From: Bacillota bacterium
GTDB lineage: Bacteria > Bacillota > Bacilli > Paenibacillales > Paenibacillaceae
Assembly (NCBI GenBank): GCA_023460795.1
Contig: JAEWPC010000063.1
Span: 1-64,000, forward strand
DNA: 64,000 bases
Direction: 5' to 3'
Each line of letters begins with the position of its first letter. Within the stretch, counting starts at the first letter, position 1. A model generated the notes under the pieces. It was not told the DNA's origin. It searched no databases and saw only the letters and a program-made list of their open reading frames with translations. Shown here in pieces: positions 61,916 to 64,000 of the stretch. A program made the translations under genes and the position numbers.

Positions 61916-63517
61916 TTACCCGCGATATTCGACGGGCGTTACGCCGGCATGGGCTTTGAATGTTTTGATGAAATAGCTTTGATTGTCGTACCCGAGCAGC
62001 TCGCAAATTTCGCCGACCGAATGATTCGTCTGATCAAGCAGCTCCTTGGCGCGCTCCATCTTCTGCTTCGTAATATGCTCGATGAAGGTGACGCCCGTCT
62101 CCTTCTTGAAGAATCGGCTGAAATAACTCGGATTCATATGCAGATGCTCGGCGACCTCCTCCAAGCTGATCCGGCGTCCCAAATTCGACGACACGTATCT
62201 GAACGCTTCCGCCACTTCCGGCCGTTTGCTTCCCGATGCGCCTTCTCCTCTGGCAGCCGTGAAAGACAACAAATGACCGGCAAGCCATCTCCGCATTTCC
62301 CGCAGCGAATCGATATCCGCGATTTCCTTGTGCAGCGTATCCGCCGAGTCGTCCGAGCGAACGGCTAGCATAGCATGCAGCTTCAGCTTCAGATCAAGCA
62401 CGAGCTTCAGCACCCAATCCTTGACCCCCTCGGCAGGATAGCGGCCTTGCCGGATGACTTCGACCCACTTGTCTGCCGTTTGGATGATCGCCGTCTCTTC
62501 TTTGCCCGCGAGCGCCTCGCGGATTTCCGAGCCCGCCTGGTCGTATTGCGCGAACAGACCGCCGGACGTCGTCTTGATCGGCTGCGCTCTCGCAATCTCG
62601 CCCTCCGCGAGATAGAACCGTTGATTCGTCTCCGAGACCAGCTCGGAGAGCTTGCCTTTCAACCTTTCCGGCGTATCCGCAGTCTGACCGACGATGTACG
62701 ACATGCCGACCTTAAGCACCTTGCCGAGCACGCCCTGCATACTTGCAAGCGCGGCCTGCGCTTGATCGTATACGTTTACTTTCAGATTCGGTTTATAGAG
62801 GAAAAGGAAGAGCGATTGCCTCCCGTTATAGCCGGTATGGATGACCCGCAAAGGCAGCTCCTGGATCAGCTCCTCGAGCACGTTGCCGATCGCGAACCGC
62901 AGCGTCTGCTCGGAGATGAACCGTGTCCGAACGCGGGAATAGTCCTCGATGTACCCGATCGCCGGCAAGCACACCTCGCCGTCCGCCAGCAGTCCGTAGG
63001 CGCTCGCCTCCCTGCGCCACAGCTCGGGCGATAGCAACGGCTGCTGAATGAAATTGCGGAAGAACGTCTCCTTGCGCAGCTCCTTCGTCTCGTTCACGAG
63101 ATGAGCGAGCCGCGTATGCTCCCAGTCCGTCTGCTTCTCGGCGTCCAAGCTTTCCTTGAACTTGCCAAGCACCTTCACTAGATCGTCCGGATTCAGGGCG
63201 TCCTTCAGCAAATACTCTTGCACGTGAAGACGCATCGCTCGCTGGGCGTATTGAAACTCGCTATGGCACGATAGGATGGCGATTCGGACGGACGGCCGCA
63301 TCCGCTTCACGCGAGCGGCCAGCTCGAGTCCGTCCAGCTTGGGCATGCCGATATCCGTAATGAGAATATCGGGAGCTTCCGACTGCGCGTGCTCCCAGGC
63401 GGTCTGGCCATTGTCGTGCATACCGCTCAGCGTAAGGCCGAGTCCCTTCCAATCTACGGCTTCCGACAAGAGCTCCAATACGGGGTAATCGTCGTCGGCC
63501 AGAAGCACCTTATACAT
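61916..63517 (-). CDS. YesN-type response regulator with AraC HTH domain
   Basis: The start is taken as ATG 63517 (MYKVLLADDD); ATG 63523 fits GGGAGG with shorter spacing. The 533-residue regulator has a receiver domain with DD at 8-9 and phospho-acceptor Asp55 in LITDIGMPKLDG, a long middle region (about 130-425), and a C-terminal AraC-type double helix-turn-helix (RISLEEVAEHLHMNPSYFSRFF split, then EICELLGYDNQSYFIKTF). It is the partner of the YesM-type kinase encoded one gene further on and should activate this polysaccharide locus. Confidence 0.93.
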   Translation of the reverse strand: MYKVLLADDDYPVLELLSEAVDWKGLGLTLSGMHDNGQTAWEHAQSEAPDILITDIGMPKLDGLELAARVKRMRPSVRIAILSCHSEFQYAQRAMRLHVQEYLLKDALNPDDLVKVLGKFKESLDAEKQTDWEHTRLAHLVNETKELRKETFFRNFIQQPLLSPELWRREASAYGLLADGEVCLPAIGYIEDYSRVRTRFISEQTLRFAIGNVLEELIQELPLRVIHTGYNGRQSLFLFLYKPNLKVNVYDQAQAALASMQGVLGKVLKVGMSYIVGQTADTPERLKGKLSELVSETNQRFYLAEGEIARAQPIKTTSGGLFAQYDQAGSEIREALAGKEETAIIQTADKWVEVIRQGRYPAEGVKDWVLKLVLDLKLKLHAMLAVRSDDSADTLHKEIADIDSLREMRRWLAGHLLSFTAARGEGASGSKRPEVAEAFRYVSSNLGRRISLEEVAEHLHMNPSYFSRFFKKETGVTFIEHITKQKMERAKELLDQTNHSVGEICELLGYDNQSYFIKTFKAHAGVTPVEYRG

Positions 63518-63551
63518 CGCCATCGCTCCTCCCTCTATGAATAAAGGAAAA

Positions 63552-63576
63552 CAGGGAGCGGACGTCCCGCCCCCTG
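63552..63576 (-). terminator. Hairpin after the truncated binding-protein gene
   Basis: The arms CAGGGGGCGG and CCGCTCCCTG (one mismatch) around GACGT are followed by TTTTCCTTTATT on the minus strand. It may be a terminator or a partial terminator that lets some transcription reach the response regulator gene. Confidence 0.7.
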
Positions 63577-63596
63577 ACTCTATAATAGCGCTTTCT

Positions 63597-64000
63597 TTAC
63601 TTATTCGCCGCGATAATTTCGTCCACGCGTTTCTTCGCGTTCGCGATCGTTGCGTCGATGTCTTGGTTGCCAAGGATGAGCTTCTCGTATTCTTCGTTGA
63701 TCGCTTTGAACGCCTCCGACTGGTAAGAAGCCGGCGGAATGATTTGAGCCGCTTTCGAGTTGACGAGCGTGTTCACGAGCGATTGCTTGTCGACGAGCTC
63801 CGGGTTCTTAGTGCCCGCGAGGATCGTGTCGATGATCGCTCCGACTTGGTCCGCTTGAACTCCGTTCCATGCCGGAACGTTCTTGCCTTGGACGACTTGG
63901 CCTTCCGTCGTATACCAACGGACGAATTTATAAGCTTCTTCCTTCTGCTTGGACTTGCCGTACACCGCGACGTAGTCCGTCGTCACCGGCGTCACGCCGA
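63597..64000 (-). CDS. Extracellular solute-binding protein, C-terminal part (cut by window edge)
   Basis: Only the last 134 or so codons are visible, and the reading frame stays open to the window end. The sequence KSKQKEEAYKFVRWYTTEGQ followed by MDKQSL-like helices and a closing KRVDEIIAANK is typical of the C-terminal lobe of sugar-binding proteins of ABC importers. Its place next to the YesM/YesN pair and lyase genes suggests it binds the uronic-acid oligosaccharide. The lipobox and ligand site are outside the window. Confidence 0.85.
   Translation of the reverse strand, partial: GVTPVTTDYVAVYGKSKQKEEAYKFVRWYTTEGQVVQGKNVPAWNGVQADQVGAIIDTILAGTKNPELVDKQSLVNTLVNSKAAQIIPPASYQSEAFKAINEEYEKLILGNQDIDATIANAKKRVDEIIAANK

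Overview
The window reads as a chromosomal segment of a monoderm, moderately GC-rich firmicute of the Paenibacillaceae, most like Cohnella or Paenibacillus. The evidence is strong AGGAGG-type ribosome binding sites, frequent GTG and TTG starts, sigma-A promoters with 17-18 bp spacers, perfect cre boxes, lipobox-anchored binding proteins, YesM/YesN-type two-component genes, and several carbohydrate ABC importers without their own ATPase. Almost all genes lie on the minus strand. A poly-C run at the very start suggests an assembly edge. I found no rRNA, tRNA, CRISPR array, transposase or prophage gene.

Layout. 1-11.0 kb: a Tet(M)-like ribosomal-protection GTPase with an XRE regulator, two tiny overlapping ORFs, a membrane-anchored GNAT, a sulfate ABC importer operon (cysT-cysW-cysA-binding protein) behind a palindromic operator, a YigZ/IMPACT protein, a membrane protein and pgi. 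11.2-12.5 kb: a dehydrogenase fused to a PilZ domain. 12.6-23.7 kb: a plant-polysaccharide locus with two GH2 enzymes, an lpl-like ABC importer, two GH43 enzymes and an ArsR-type regulator with a large C-terminal domain; its two promoters carry cre boxes and a shared TTGTAAYNAWT motif. 23.8-29.8 kb: a maltodextrin operon (LacI regulator, GH13 enzyme, binding protein, two permeases) with a 16-bp operator at its head and a terminator at its end. 29.8-36.4 kb: housekeeping genes ppnP, tkt, purU, nfo, a DUF2621 protein, a small lipoprotein and a TIGR01777 epimerase.

36.4-46.7 kb is a complete-looking monoderm Tad/Flp pilus operon: TadZ/CpaE, CpaF ATPase, TadB, TadC, Flp pilin, three TadE/TadG-like pseudopilins, prepilin peptidase and an FHA protein. 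A terminator hairpin lies between its only visible promoter and its first gene. 46.8-51.6 kb: a beta-mannosidase, a guanylate-kinase-like protein with an altered P-loop, and an AT-rich orphan binding protein. 52-55 kb: SPFH protein, NfeD protein, an ECF sigma factor and TerC, with two arrays of short repeats of about 50-bp period between them. 55.2-64 kb: a uronate-polysaccharide locus (DUF2264, GH88, heparinase II/III lyase) interleaved with a histidine kinase and an AraC-type response regulator, and ending in a binding-protein gene cut by the window edge.

How it fits together: the organism appears to be a soil or plant-associated polysaccharide degrader. Lyases and glycosidases release oligosaccharides, ATPase-less importers probably share an MsmX-type ATPase from elsewhere, and local regulators plus CcpA set expression. 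Adhesion could be supplied by the Tad pilus. The most unusual items are the dehydrogenase-PilZ fusion, the possible attenuator ahead of the Tad operon, the ArsR-sensor regulator with its repeated operator, an intercistronic repeat that begins at stop codons in two unrelated operons, and the 50-bp-period repeat arrays.
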